Shown here piece after piece: positions 53,387 to 61,419 of a stretch of 64,000 nucleotides of DNA (positions within the stretch are counted from its first letter, which is position 1; each line of letters starts with the position of its first letter). A program made the translations under genes and the position numbers. Source of the stretch: Verrucomicrobiaceae bacterium (GTDB lineage Bacteria > Verrucomicrobiota > Verrucomicrobiia > Verrucomicrobiales > Verrucomicrobiaceae); the NCBI GenBank assembly GCA_016795485.1, contig JAEUHM010000046.1:62001-126000 (forward strand), given 5' to 3'. A model generated the notes under the pieces. That model had not been told where the DNA came from and ran no database searches. It saw nothing but the letters and a program-made list of their open reading frames with translations.

Positions 53387-53431
53387 CTTGATGCTTGGCT
53401 GCTGCGCCTTTGCGTTTGCCCACGGGACGGC

Positions 53432-54163
53432 ATGTGCAAGCATGCACCCTTCATGGATGCGTCGTTGAACCTTCTTCGAGAGCAAGTCTGCCAAGCCAAC
53501 CGCGAGCTGCCCGACTCTGGCTTGGTGTGCCTAACGTGGGGGAATGTCTCCCAGATTGACCGCGAGCGCGGACTGTGGGCCATTAAACCAAGCGGCGTCG
53601 ATTATCTCGACTTGAAGCCTGATGACATCGTGATCTTGGACTTGGAGGGAAATGTAGTGGAGGGCTCGCTCAGGCCGTCCTCAGACACCAAAACTCATTT
53701 GCATCTCTATCGCTCGTTTCCGGCCATTGGCGGCATCACTCATACTCACAGTCCTTATGCCACGGCCTTTTCACAGGCAGGACGTGAGCTTCCATGTCTG
53801 GGCACCACTCACGCAGATCACTTTCACGGCACTGTGCCTGTCGTGCGGGCTCTAACTCCTGAAGAAGTGGCCGCCGACTATGAACACTTCACAGGTGTGG
53901 CGATTGTGGAACGCATCCGTGAACTCGAAATCAATCCCATGCACATTCCGGCGGTGCTACAGCATCATCACGCGCCGTTTACGTTCGGCAAGAACGCAGC
54001 GGACTCGCTCAAGAACTCCATTGCACTGGAAATGTGTGCTCGAATGGCGATTGAAACATGGAAGCTAGCCCCGGCTGCTAACTCCATTCCTGGTCACGTT
54101 CTCGACAAGCACCACGAGCGCAAGCACGGCCCTGGTGCCTACTACGGCCAAGGAAAAGCGTAA
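53432..54163 (+). CDS. araD: L-ribulose-5-phosphate 4-epimerase
   Basis: A 243-residue class II aldolase/epimerase that interconverts L-ribulose 5-phosphate and D-xylulose 5-phosphate. It aligns well with E. coli AraD: LTWGNVS, IKPSGVDY, the SSDT motif with D85, H104 and H106 in GITHTHS, H180 in HHHAPF and the C-terminus LDKHHERKHGPGAYYGQ. These residues match the E. coli metal ligands and D76 with a constant offset of nine. ATG 53432 has a GGGA five bases upstream; M8 (53453) is an alternative. Its stop TAA shares its last base with the moeB start. No araA or araB is seen nearby. Confidence 0.92.
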   Translation: MCKHAPFMDASLNLLREQVCQANRELPDSGLVCLTWGNVSQIDRERGLWAIKPSGVDYLDLKPDDIVILDLEGNVVEGSLRPSSDTKTHLHLYRSFPAIGGITHTHSPYATAFSQAGRELPCLGTTHADHFHGTVPVVRALTPEEVAADYEHFTGVAIVERIRELEINPMHIPAVLQHHHAPFTFGKNAADSLKNSIALEMCARMAIETWKLAPAANSIPGHVLDKHHERKHGPGAYYGQGKA

Positions 54164-55308
54164 TGGAACCAATGCTGAGCGATCTCCCAACCTTGTCAGA
54201 CGCGGAAGTGAGGCGATACGCTCGTCACCTCAACATCCCTGGCTTTGGTCCTGAAGCTCAGCGCAAACTCAAAGCCGCGCGAGTGCTGGTCATCGGCGCG
54301 GGTGGGCTTGGTTCTCCTGTGTGTCTATATTTAGCGGCAGCGGGGGTGGGCTATTTGCGGCTAGTTGATGCCGACAAAGTGGAGTTGTCTAACCTTCAGC
54401 GTCAAGTTCTTCACGGCGAGTCTGACATCGGGCGCGCCAAAACCGAATCCGCTGCGGCTCGACTTCAGGAGATCAATCCTCATGTGAGAGTCGAACAAGT
54501 CCCAGATGTTTTCTCCGCTTCCAACGCTATGAGCTTGGCGGACGGGTGTGATGTCATTATTGACGGCACCGACAACTTTCCCACTCGCTACTTGAGCAAT
54601 GACGTAGCCGTATGGAATCGCATTCCCAACGTCTATGGCTCCATCCTGAGATTTGACGGTCAAGTCAGCGTGTTTGCTCCGCATCTCGATGGCCCGTGCT
54701 ATCGTTGCATGGCCCCCATCCCGCCAAAGCCTGGGCTGGTGCCTACGTGTGCAGAAGGCGGCGTGCTTGGCGTACTTCCTGGAATCGTGGGATCCATGCA
54801 GGCCTTAGAGGCCATCAAACTCATCACTGGACTTGGCGCACCTTTGATCGGCAGGCTGTTACACGTGGACACGCTGGCCATGGCGTTCCGCACTTTCAAA
54901 CTCAAACGCGATCCAGATTGCGTCGTTTGTGGCCCCAATCCGAGCATCACAGAACCCATTGACTACGATGGCTTCTGTGGCGTACCCAAACATTCCCCTT
55001 CTATGAATACCCTGAACGTCGTTGAACTCAAAAAACTGAGAGATGCCAAAGACGAGCATTTTCTCATCGATGTGCGCCAACCGGACGAGTGGCAGGCATG
55101 CAACTTGCCCGGTGCGGTACTCATCCCGCTAGCCGAGGTCCCCGAGCGGGCTCATGAAATCCCTCAGGACAAACGCATCATCGTCCACTGCAAGGCAGGT
55201 GGCCGCAGCGCGAGAGCATGCACTTGGCTGCTGGAAAATGGCTTCTCCGATGTCTGGAATGTCGAAGGTGGCATGGACGCCTGGCTGCAAACTCATGGTC
55301 AACCATGA
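54163..55308 (+). CDS. moeB: MoeB/ThiF-type adenylyltransferase with C-terminal rhodanese domain
   Basis: A 381-residue E1-like enzyme. The ATP-binding motif is GAGGLGSP (~46-52). The catalytic core shows the ThiF-type signature YLRLVDADKVELSNLQRQVL and CDVIIDGTDNFPTRY. Two Cys pairs (CYRC near 184, CVVC near 252) bind zinc. A C-terminal rhodanese domain (~287-378) has the active-site loop HCKAGGRSA with C343. Such fusions activate and sulfurate sulfur-carrier proteins such as MoaD or ThiS. Gene name by similarity; ThiF or MOCS3-like roles remain possible. It overlaps the next gene by four bases. Confidence 0.88.
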   Translation: MEPMLSDLPTLSDAEVRRYARHLNIPGFGPEAQRKLKAARVLVIGAGGLGSPVCLYLAAAGVGYLRLVDADKVELSNLQRQVLHGESDIGRAKTESAAARLQEINPHVRVEQVPDVFSASNAMSLADGCDVIIDGTDNFPTRYLSNDVAVWNRIPNVYGSILRFDGQVSVFAPHLDGPCYRCMAPIPPKPGLVPTCAEGGVLGVLPGIVGSMQALEAIKLITGLGAPLIGRLLHVDTLAMAFRTFKLKRDPDCVVCGPNPSITEPIDYDGFCGVPKHSPSMNTLNVVELKKLRDAKDEHFLIDVRQPDEWQACNLPGAVLIPLAEVPERAHEIPQDKRIIVHCKAGGRSARACTWLLENGFSDVWNVEGGMDAWLQTHGQP

Positions 55309-55520
55309 CCGACGATTGGATCGACGATTTTTTGCCCACGATGCAGTGTCCTCACACCCGTGAGGCCTTGCGGCATGCTTCTGATCTTGAGAAGGAACGG
55401 GCGGGAATTGGTAAGGACCAAACGGCACTTGCCAATCAGAGCGGGACACACGTCTATCCAGTCATTGATCGCATCTTGCGGCTTCTGCCGGATGACGCGG
55501 TTGTGATAACGCCTTCCTGA
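55305..55520 (+). CDS. Small Trm112-like protein
   Basis: A 71-residue protein starting at ATG 55305, whose ATGA overlaps the moeB stop, and ending at a TGA whose last base starts the next gene. The N-terminus MTDDWIDDFLPTMQCPHTRE and the C-terminal YPVIDRILRLLPDDA resemble Trm112/UPF0434 small zinc-ribbon-like proteins, although only one cysteine remains, so zinc binding is doubtful. Trm112 proteins partner methyltransferases; none is adjacent here. The reading frame is longer to 55218, but the overlap junctions decide the start. Confidence 0.7.
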   Translation: MTDDWIDDFLPTMQCPHTREALRHASDLEKERAGIGKDQTALANQSGTHVYPVIDRILRLLPDDAVVITPS

Positions 55521-56020
55521 TGCATCGGCTCAAAGACTTCTTCCTCTTCAGAGAGCTAGCCCCCCACTGGGCGGTCGTGGTGCTCATGGCCATTCTCATC
55601 CCGGCCCTCACCGCCAAGACGGAGAAGCCCGGAGAGTTTTACCCATTCTCCAACTACCCGATGTATGACAGCTTCGAGCCTGCCACATACTATGTGAAGG
55701 TCACCGACACCCAGGACCAGCAGGTTGCCATCGGCACGACTTTTGGCATTGCCAGTTCTGATGTGAAGAAGGCTTTCGACCGCAAACTGATCGCCGCCAA
55801 AGCCGCCTCGGGTGGGAAGATCAAAAAAGCCGATCTTCCGCCAGAGATTCAGCAAAAAGCAGCCATTGATGTGCTCCAATGGCTGCGAACTATCTCTCCG
55901 CCAGATCAAAAGGCCCGTGTCGATGCACTGCATGGCCTGCGCCTTCACCGGGTGGACATCACCCTGGAGAATGGCGACCTGAAACGCCAATCCAAGCCAG
56001 TGGGGGAGATTCAATACTGA
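55520..56020 (+). CDS. Membrane-anchored small protein paired with an HTTM-like gene
   Basis: A 166-residue protein with one N-terminal hydrophobic segment (~15-31, WAVVVLMAILIPALTA). A conserved-looking motif FYPFSNYPMYDSFEP follows at ~40-55; similar FPFS.YPMY motifs occur in proteins encoded beside HTTM-domain genes in this phylum (from memory). The rest is soluble, probably periplasmic. Its start overlaps the Trm112-like stop by one base, and its stop overlaps the HTTM-like start by one base, so expression is coupled to both. Function unknown. Confidence 0.75.
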   Translation: MHRLKDFFLFRELAPHWAVVVLMAILIPALTAKTEKPGEFYPFSNYPMYDSFEPATYYVKVTDTQDQQVAIGTTFGIASSDVKKAFDRKLIAAKAASGGKIKKADLPPEIQQKAAIDVLQWLRTISPPDQKARVDALHGLRLHRVDITLENGDLKRQSKPVGEIQY

Positions 56021-56976
56021 TGAAACGCTTGTTAGATGTCCTTTGGCGTTGGGAGCCCATGGCACACTCAAGGTGGGAGCTTGTTTTCATGCGCGTCATG
56101 GTGGCCCTCCTCATCTGGGACACTCACAGCGCCTGGGTTAACCAACTGTGGGATCCCGTGGCAGTCATCAAGGCCATGGCGGAGCGCCCATTCGCCTGGG
56201 ACATCCCCTTCACCGCCCAGCCGCATCCCAATGGCCTCGCCATGTGGATGGACGTCACCTGGGTCTCCACCGCAGCCGTTGAGCAGACCCTCAGGGCACT
56301 CACTTTTGTAAGCCTCATCGCCTACGTGGCAGGAGTCTCCGCAGCTTGGTCACTAGCGATCCCCGTGTGGTTCGGCATCCTGGCCGGGACTCTGAGCAAC
56401 TCTCAGGGTGCCATTGGTCACATGACGCAAGGCCTACATCAGGTCACGCTCGGTATCTGGATGGCCAGCGTTTGGTGGGCTCTGCGTTCAAGGAAAGGCC
56501 TGCCCTTATGGCGTGGATTCAATCGAGGACAGTGTGAGGCTGAGGTTGGACGGCAGGTGCTTATAGGAGGCTACGTCGTCTCCGCTGTGTCGAAACTGAT
56601 CGAAAGTAAGGCTCTGTGGTTTGTAAATGCACGTTACGTGCCTCTGCACATGCTCAAGAATAATGAAATGAAGTATGCCCAGAGCTTGGACCCAGCCTTC
56701 CTTCAGATGGAAGGCCTTTCCCGCCTCATGCTTGACCATCCCGTCATCTGCCAGTTGCTGTTTGGCGTTGGCCTGCCACTGGAGTTGTTCGCTTTTGTAG
56801 GCCTTCGGAACCGGAAGCTTGCCGTCATTATCGGAGCCTTGCTCATTTTTTTCCACTGGTCTGTGATGCAACTCATGAGCCTGTTCTTTTTCTTCAACAT
56901 CACGCTCCTTCTTACCTTCTTGGTGTGCCCGTGGTGGTGGCTCAACCCTCGCCGAACAGCTCAGGAAGCCACTTGA
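56020..56976 (+). CDS. HTTM/vitamin K-dependent gamma-carboxylase-like membrane protein
   Basis: About 318 residues with roughly eight hydrophobic segments, for example ELVFMRVMVALLIWDTH, LRALTFVSLIAYVAG, LAIPVWFGILAGTLS and LFFFFNITLLLTFLVCPWWW. The N-terminal FMRVMVALLIWDTH and central QVTLGIWMASVWWA match the HTTM (PF05090) style, related to vitamin K-dependent gamma-carboxylase membrane domains. ATG 56020 is chosen because its A is the last base of the preceding stop; the frame is open from 55879. Its stop is shared with a TTG-started gene downstream. Enzymatic activity is not established in bacteria. Confidence 0.8.
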   Translation: MKRLLDVLWRWEPMAHSRWELVFMRVMVALLIWDTHSAWVNQLWDPVAVIKAMAERPFAWDIPFTAQPHPNGLAMWMDVTWVSTAAVEQTLRALTFVSLIAYVAGVSAAWSLAIPVWFGILAGTLSNSQGAIGHMTQGLHQVTLGIWMASVWWALRSRKGLPLWRGFNRGQCEAEVGRQVLIGGYVVSAVSKLIESKALWFVNARYVPLHMLKNNEMKYAQSLDPAFLQMEGLSRLMLDHPVICQLLFGVGLPLELFAFVGLRNRKLAVIIGALLIFFHWSVMQLMSLFFFFNITLLLTFLVCPWWWLNPRRTAQEAT

Positions 56977-57734
56977 ATACACGCCAGCAAAAACGCCGCT
57001 GGTTTTGGCTGCTGATTCCGGCGGCTCTTGGCATCTGCGGCGTCTGGTGGTACTTTCAATCGCCTCCTGACGTTCACCTGCCCGACTCACTAGCAGCAGA
57101 ACTTCCTCCTCAGTGCCTGCAAGTGGTGCTCGTGCAAGTGCGAGCGCCTCACGAGAGCCAAGGCCAACTCTCCCTTCATCAGCGGACCAGCCCAACTGCG
57201 CCATGGGTTCAAGTCACTCCTCCGATTCCGGTCGTCATCGGCAAAAACGGCCTCGCTTGGGGTCTCGGCGAGCACCGCCATCCACCGCCCGACGGTTTCC
57301 GATTGAAGCTAGAAGGAGATGGTTGCAGCCCGGCAGGTATCTTTCGGCTGCCCTATGCCTTTGGCTACTCCCAGGCCCCGGTAGGCATCCGTCTACCTTA
57401 CCAACAACTCACTCCCACCCACCACGGAGTGGATGATCCTCAGTCGCGCTTCTACAACCAAGTCGTGGATACAAACCTCGTTCAGCGAGACTGGAACAGC
57501 CACGAAACCATGCTCCGTGAGGATGGGCTTTACCGTTTCGGAGCTTTCGTTGCACACAACCCTGAAAACCATCCCGGCAAAGGTTCGTGCATTTTCCTCC
57601 ATCTGTGGCGTGGTCCCGCACAGGGCACCGCTGGTTGCACAGCCATGAGTGAGGCCGACCTTCTTCACGTCTTGCACTGGCTAGATGCCACCAGAGAGCC
57701 GCGCCTCATCCAGTGCCTTGCAGACAGCCGCTGA
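56973..57734 (+). CDS. L,D-transpeptidase (YkuD-like) family protein
   Basis: A 253-residue protein. TTG 56973 is preferred: it overlaps the HTTM stop by four bases (TTGA) and has AGGAAG about five bases upstream. A single transmembrane helix (~8-25, FWLLIPAALGICGVWWYF) anchors it. The catalytic region has H210 in IFLHLWRGP and C222 in GTAGCTAM, a variant of the YkuD HG...S.GC motif. Proteins of this type cross-link or modify peptidoglycan in the periplasm. It ends the chain of overlapping genes that starts at araD. The wider frame from 56925 is an overlap with the upstream gene. Confidence 0.83.
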   Translation: MNTRQQKRRWFWLLIPAALGICGVWWYFQSPPDVHLPDSLAAELPPQCLQVVLVQVRAPHESQGQLSLHQRTSPTAPWVQVTPPIPVVIGKNGLAWGLGEHRHPPPDGFRLKLEGDGCSPAGIFRLPYAFGYSQAPVGIRLPYQQLTPTHHGVDDPQSRFYNQVVDTNLVQRDWNSHETMLREDGLYRFGAFVAHNPENHPGKGSCIFLHLWRGPAQGTAGCTAMSEADLLHVLHWLDATREPRLIQCLADSR

Positions 57735-57783
57735 TCCCAGGCTTTTGCGCCAGAAAGCAAGCTCTTTAATCGTTACCACGCCC

Positions 57784-59424
57784 ATGATTCGCACTGCGTT
57801 GCTCTCCATCACCATCAGCACCGGCTTCATGATGGCCGCTGACAAGAAACCCAACATCCTCTTTTGTTTTGCAGACGACTGGGGGCGGTATGCAAGTTGT
57901 TACGCCGCAGTCGACGGATTTTCCTCTGCTAACGACATTGTTAAAACCCCAAACATCGACCGCATCGCCAAGCGAGGTGTCATTTTTCGCAACGCCTTCG
58001 TCAACGCCCCCTCCTGCACTCCGTGCCGGAGCGCTATCCTCAGCGGACGTTACTTTTTCAACACTGGCCGGGCTGCAATCCTTAGCGGAGCCGTTTGGGA
58101 CGGCAGCGTGCCCTCTTGGCCGATGCCCGTAAAACAAGCAGGCTATCACATAGGCAAGACCTGGAAAGTATGGAGCCCCGGCACACCAGCAGACATCCAG
58201 TTTGGCCAGGGAGAGAACGACTACTCCAAAGCTGGAGGCGGCAAAGGAAGCTTTGGTTCATTCTCAGAGAACGTGATGAAAGCGATGGCTGCCGGGAGCG
58301 ACCTTTCGCAAGCCAAAGACCAAATGTATGCCCAAGTCCGCGGCAACTTTGACGCATTTCTCCAAGCCAATACCGCCGGCAAGCCCTGGTGCTACTGGTT
58401 TGGACCTACCAACGTCCACCGTGCTTGGGCCAAAGGCTCTGGCAAGGCCATCTGGGGCATGAATCCTGATGACCTCAAAGGCAAGCTGCCCAAGTTCCTC
58501 CCAGACGTCCCGGAAGTGAGGGAAGATTTCGCCGACTATCTCGGAGAAGCGCAAGCGTTCGATGCCGCGATTGGCGAACTACTAAAAACCGTGGAAGCCA
58601 AAGGCGAACTGGACAATACCTTCATTGTCATAAGTGGCGATCACGGCGCCCCAGGCTTCCCTGGTGGCAAGTGTAACCTCTACGACTTCGGGGTCGGTGT
58701 TGCGCTCATCGCTGCCGGTCCAATGATCCCTGGTGGCCGAGTCGTAGACGATATAGCCAATCTCATGGACCTGGCCCCCACCTTCCTGGAAGCCGCAGGG
58801 GCCAAAGCCTACAACGGAATGAACGCCCGCAGCCTCATGCCCGTACTCACCAGCACACAAACAGGCCAAGTCGACGCGGATCGCACCTGGACCATCACCG
58901 GGCGCGAGCGCCATGTCGATGTAGCCCGAGAGGGCTTTCTGCCTTACCCGCAAAGAGCACTCAGAACACACGACTACCTTCTCATCAAAAACTTCAAACC
59001 TGAGCGCTGGCCTATGGGCTCCCCACTTAAGGTTACAGACACCAGTGAGCCAGACGCCAGAACCCTTGAGGACGATACCCGCGCAGCATTCCCAGACATG
59101 GACTCAAGCCCCACCAAAGGCTGGCTGATTAACCACAGAAAAGACCCCGCTTGGCAGTGGCACTTCGACTACGCCTTCGGCAAGCGGCCTATCATCCAGT
59201 TGTTCGACCTAAAGAAGGACAGAGACCAAACCCAAAACGTGGCTGAAGACCCATCATACGCTGAAATCAAACAAAGCCTGGAACGACAACTGATGGACGA
59301 ACTCATCCGCGTGGGAGACCCCCGTGTCACAGGCGATGGGATGACCTTCGAAAAAGCGCCCTTCACAGGCCCAGCCGCCAACGAAGGCGGCAAAAAGAAA
59401 AAGAAAGCCAAAGCCACCAAGTAG
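57784..59424 (+). CDS. Secreted sulfatase
   Basis: A 546-residue exported arylsulfatase-type protein from ATG 57784 (signal peptide ~1-19). The formylglycine site is C78 in SCTPCRSAILSGRY (CxPxR), and metal-site motifs are PNILFCFADDWGR, ISGDHGAPGFPGG and MDLAPTFLEAAG. The Cys-type site requires a formylglycine-generating enzyme, not visible in this window. A Lys-rich tail (GGKKKKKAKATK) ends the protein. Such sulfatases desulfate host or algal polysaccharides and are numerous in Planctomycetes and Verrucomicrobia. No Shine-Dalgarno site is visible. It converges on rplQ, with a terminator hairpin in between. Confidence 0.93.
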   Translation: MIRTALLSITISTGFMMAADKKPNILFCFADDWGRYASCYAAVDGFSSANDIVKTPNIDRIAKRGVIFRNAFVNAPSCTPCRSAILSGRYFFNTGRAAILSGAVWDGSVPSWPMPVKQAGYHIGKTWKVWSPGTPADIQFGQGENDYSKAGGGKGSFGSFSENVMKAMAAGSDLSQAKDQMYAQVRGNFDAFLQANTAGKPWCYWFGPTNVHRAWAKGSGKAIWGMNPDDLKGKLPKFLPDVPEVREDFADYLGEAQAFDAAIGELLKTVEAKGELDNTFIVISGDHGAPGFPGGKCNLYDFGVGVALIAAGPMIPGGRVVDDIANLMDLAPTFLEAAGAKAYNGMNARSLMPVLTSTQTGQVDADRTWTITGRERHVDVAREGFLPYPQRALRTHDYLLIKNFKPERWPMGSPLKVTDTSEPDARTLEDDTRAAFPDMDSSPTKGWLINHRKDPAWQWHFDYAFGKRPIIQLFDLKKDRDQTQNVAEDPSYAEIKQSLERQLMDELIRVGDPRVTGDGMTFEKAPFTGPAANEGGKKKKKAKATK

Positions 59425-59498
59425 CACCCAGTCCGGCAGAAGTGCCAGAGAACGACCACCCACACCTAGTTCCTCCGGAACCTCAAGTTTCCAAATAA

Positions 59499-59528
59499 AA
59501 GCGCGATGGCGGTTAGGCCATCGCGCTT
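59499..59528 (-). terminator. Intrinsic terminator of the rpoA-rplQ operon
   Basis: A perfect 12-bp stem AAGCGCGATGGC (59499-59510) / GCCATCGCGCTT (59517-59528) with a six-base loop lies 33 bases after the rplQ stop. Read on the minus strand, the stem is followed by TTTTATTT, a typical U-rich tail. The plus strand lacks such a tail, so it serves rplQ, not the sulfatase. Confidence 0.85.
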
Positions 59529-59560
59529 CAGTGTGATATCGTTTCTACTCGTCTGGTGAA

Positions 59561-60079
59561 TCAGGCCTCTTCGGTCTTCTTCTTGCGAGTGGCGCGCTTT
59601 TTGGGTGCGGCTGCTGCCTCAACGACTTCCGCTTCTACGGGGGCTGCGGCTCCTTCGGCTGACTCTTCCGCTGCTGGGGCGGCGGTGGTCTTGGGCACGA
59701 AGGCGTCTACCCACTCGATGAATGCCATCGGAGCAGAGTCGCTGCGGCGTTGGCCGAGCTTGGTGATGCGGGTGTAGCCTCCTTTGCGCTCCACAGATGC
59801 CTTGGCGATCTCGTCGATCAACGTTTTCACGATGGCGGGCTTGCGGAGTTTGGCGATGGCCTGACGACGGCAGTGAAGTGCGTCTTTCGCCTCGGTGGCG
59901 GCGAGTGCGCGCTTACCAAGGGTGACGAGCTTCTCAGCCACAGGGCGAAGTGCCTTGGCTTTGGCCAGCGTGGTGCGAATGCGGCGGTGGACGATCAAAC
60001 TGCAGGCCAAGTTGGCGAGCAGCGCGTCACGGTGGTCGCCTTTGCGCTGGAGTTTTACGATTTTGCGGCGGTGTTTCAT
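59561..60079 (-). CDS. rplQ: 50S ribosomal protein L17 with extended C-terminus
   Basis: A 172-residue L17, the large-subunit protein near the tunnel exit. The N-terminal MKHRRKIVKLQRKGDHRDAL and central RRIRTTLAKAKALRPVAEKLVTLG (split near 40) are diagnostic, and GGYTRITKLGQRRSDSAPMAFIEW ends the core near residue 127. A further ~45 residues form an Ala/Glu-rich tail ending in KKRATRKKKTEEA, longer than usual (about 120-130 residues in most bacteria). It follows rpoA with a 51-base gap, and the operon terminator is just downstream. Confidence 0.97.
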   Translation of the reverse strand: MKHRRKIVKLQRKGDHRDALLANLACSLIVHRRIRTTLAKAKALRPVAEKLVTLGKRALAATEAKDALHCRRQAIAKLRKPAIVKTLIDEIAKASVERKGGYTRITKLGQRRSDSAPMAFIEWVDAFVPKTTAAPAAEESAEGAAAPVEAEVVEAAAAPKKRATRKKKTEEA

Positions 60080-60130
60080 GTCTTTCTAGTTCTAAAACGG
60101 TGTGTCCGAGGGTGACGTCACGTGCAGAGA

Positions 60131-61252
60131 TTAATCGTCATCTTCGTCAGCACCACCGAGGTTGGCGGTGATGAGCTTGGAGAAGTCGTCTGCATCAGCC
60201 TCTTCGTCTTCCTCGCGGAAGGTAGTGCTACGTGCGAGGAGGGAGATGCCGCCTGGGTTAGGATCAAGCAGGGAGGAATCGAACTTCATGCCGAGAGAGA
60301 GACCAAGCTCGGCGAGCTTTTCTTTGATCTCGGTGAGGGACTTCTTGCCGAAGTTGCGGTAGCGGAGCATTTCGCCCTCGGACTTCATGGCCAACTGGCC
60401 AACGGTGGTGATGTTGGCGTTGTTGAGGCAGTTGGCGGCACGGACGGAGAGTTCGATCTCGTTGACGCTCATGTTGAGGAGCTTGCGGAGTTCGCTGTTC
60501 TCTTCTGACTGCGCCTCTGGTGCTGCCTCGAACTCGATCTGGCTGTCGTCGTAGTTGACGAAGACGTCGAGGTGCTTGCGGAGGATGGCGGAAGCTTGGG
60601 TAAGCGCATCGCTAGGGTTGATGCGGCCGTCGGTCCAGATGTCGAGCACGAGCTTGTCGTAGTCGGTATTCTGTCCCACACGGGTGGCCTCAACAGCGTA
60701 CTTGACGCGGGTGACTGGGGAGAAGATGGCGTCAATGGGCAGCACTCCAATCGGGGTGTCTGGGCGCTTGTTCTCTTCCCAAGATGCGAAACCGCGGCCA
60801 ACGCGGACTTCGAACTCGGCTTCAAACTTGGTTTTGCGATCGAGGTGGCAGATGACGAGGTCTTTGTTGATGACCGAGTAGCGGTGATCTTCCTTAATGT
60901 CGCCTGCGGTGACAGCGCCGTCTTTCTCGACGTTGATGGAAAGGATGGCAGCTTCTTTGTTGTCGTTGGTGTGCGCGAACTTGACCTTCTTCAGGTTGAG
61001 AATGATCTGCACCACGTCTTCGAGCACTCCAGGAAGTGAGGTGAACTCGTGTTCAGCACCACGAATCTTCACGGAAGTGATGGCTGCACCTTCCAGCGAG
61101 GAAAGGAGCACGCGACGGAGGGAGTTGCCCAGGGTATGACCGTATCCACGGTCGAAGGGTTCTGCCGCAAACTGGGCGTAGGTGTCTGTGGCGGTGGCCT
61201 CGTTACGGACGAGGCGGTTTGGCATTTCGAATCGAGCTAAGCGAACTGACAT
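60131..61252 (-). CDS. rpoA: DNA-directed RNA polymerase subunit alpha
   Basis: A 373-residue alpha subunit from ATG 61252 (the open frame to 61363 is non-homologous leader). N-terminal domain: RGYGHTLGNSLRRVLLSSLEGAAI, PGVLEDVVQIILNLK, and TRVGQNTDYDKLVLDIWTDG, needed for dimerisation and assembly of beta and beta'. C-terminal domain: SVRAANCLNNANITTVGQL and RNFGKKSLTEIKEKLAELGL, the DNA- and activator-binding HhH region. An acidic tail (REEDEEADADDF...DEDDD) extends the end. It is followed by rplQ, as in most bacteria; the usual upstream ribosomal genes are not adjacent, a UbiA gene being there instead. Confidence 0.97.
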   Translation of the reverse strand: MSVRLARFEMPNRLVRNEATATDTYAQFAAEPFDRGYGHTLGNSLRRVLLSSLEGAAITSVKIRGAEHEFTSLPGVLEDVVQIILNLKKVKFAHTNDNKEAAILSINVEKDGAVTAGDIKEDHRYSVINKDLVICHLDRKTKFEAEFEVRVGRGFASWEENKRPDTPIGVLPIDAIFSPVTRVKYAVEATRVGQNTDYDKLVLDIWTDGRINPSDALTQASAILRKHLDVFVNYDDSQIEFEAAPEAQSEENSELRKLLNMSVNEIELSVRAANCLNNANITTVGQLAMKSEGEMLRYRNFGKKSLTEIKEKLAELGLSLGMKFDSSLLDPNPGGISLLARSTTFREEDEEADADDFSKLITANLGGADEDDD

Positions 61253-61419
61253 GTATTTAGTGGATTGCCGGGTTACTTCCAGGGCGAGAATCCCGTGCCA
61301 GACTAGAGCCTGAACGGACCTGGAAACCAACGGCGGTTGGGGTACTCGCGAGGGGGGGGGCATTAAAGGTCAGTCCGGCTCAGATGCAAGGGGAAAGTGG
61401 ACTTGCATTTTGGGCCGTC

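Noticed and set aside
61352-61360. G9 tract upstream of rpoA as a phase-variable switch
   Set aside because: Phase variation of an essential gene is unlikely, and a homopolymer of this kind could also be a sequencing artefact.
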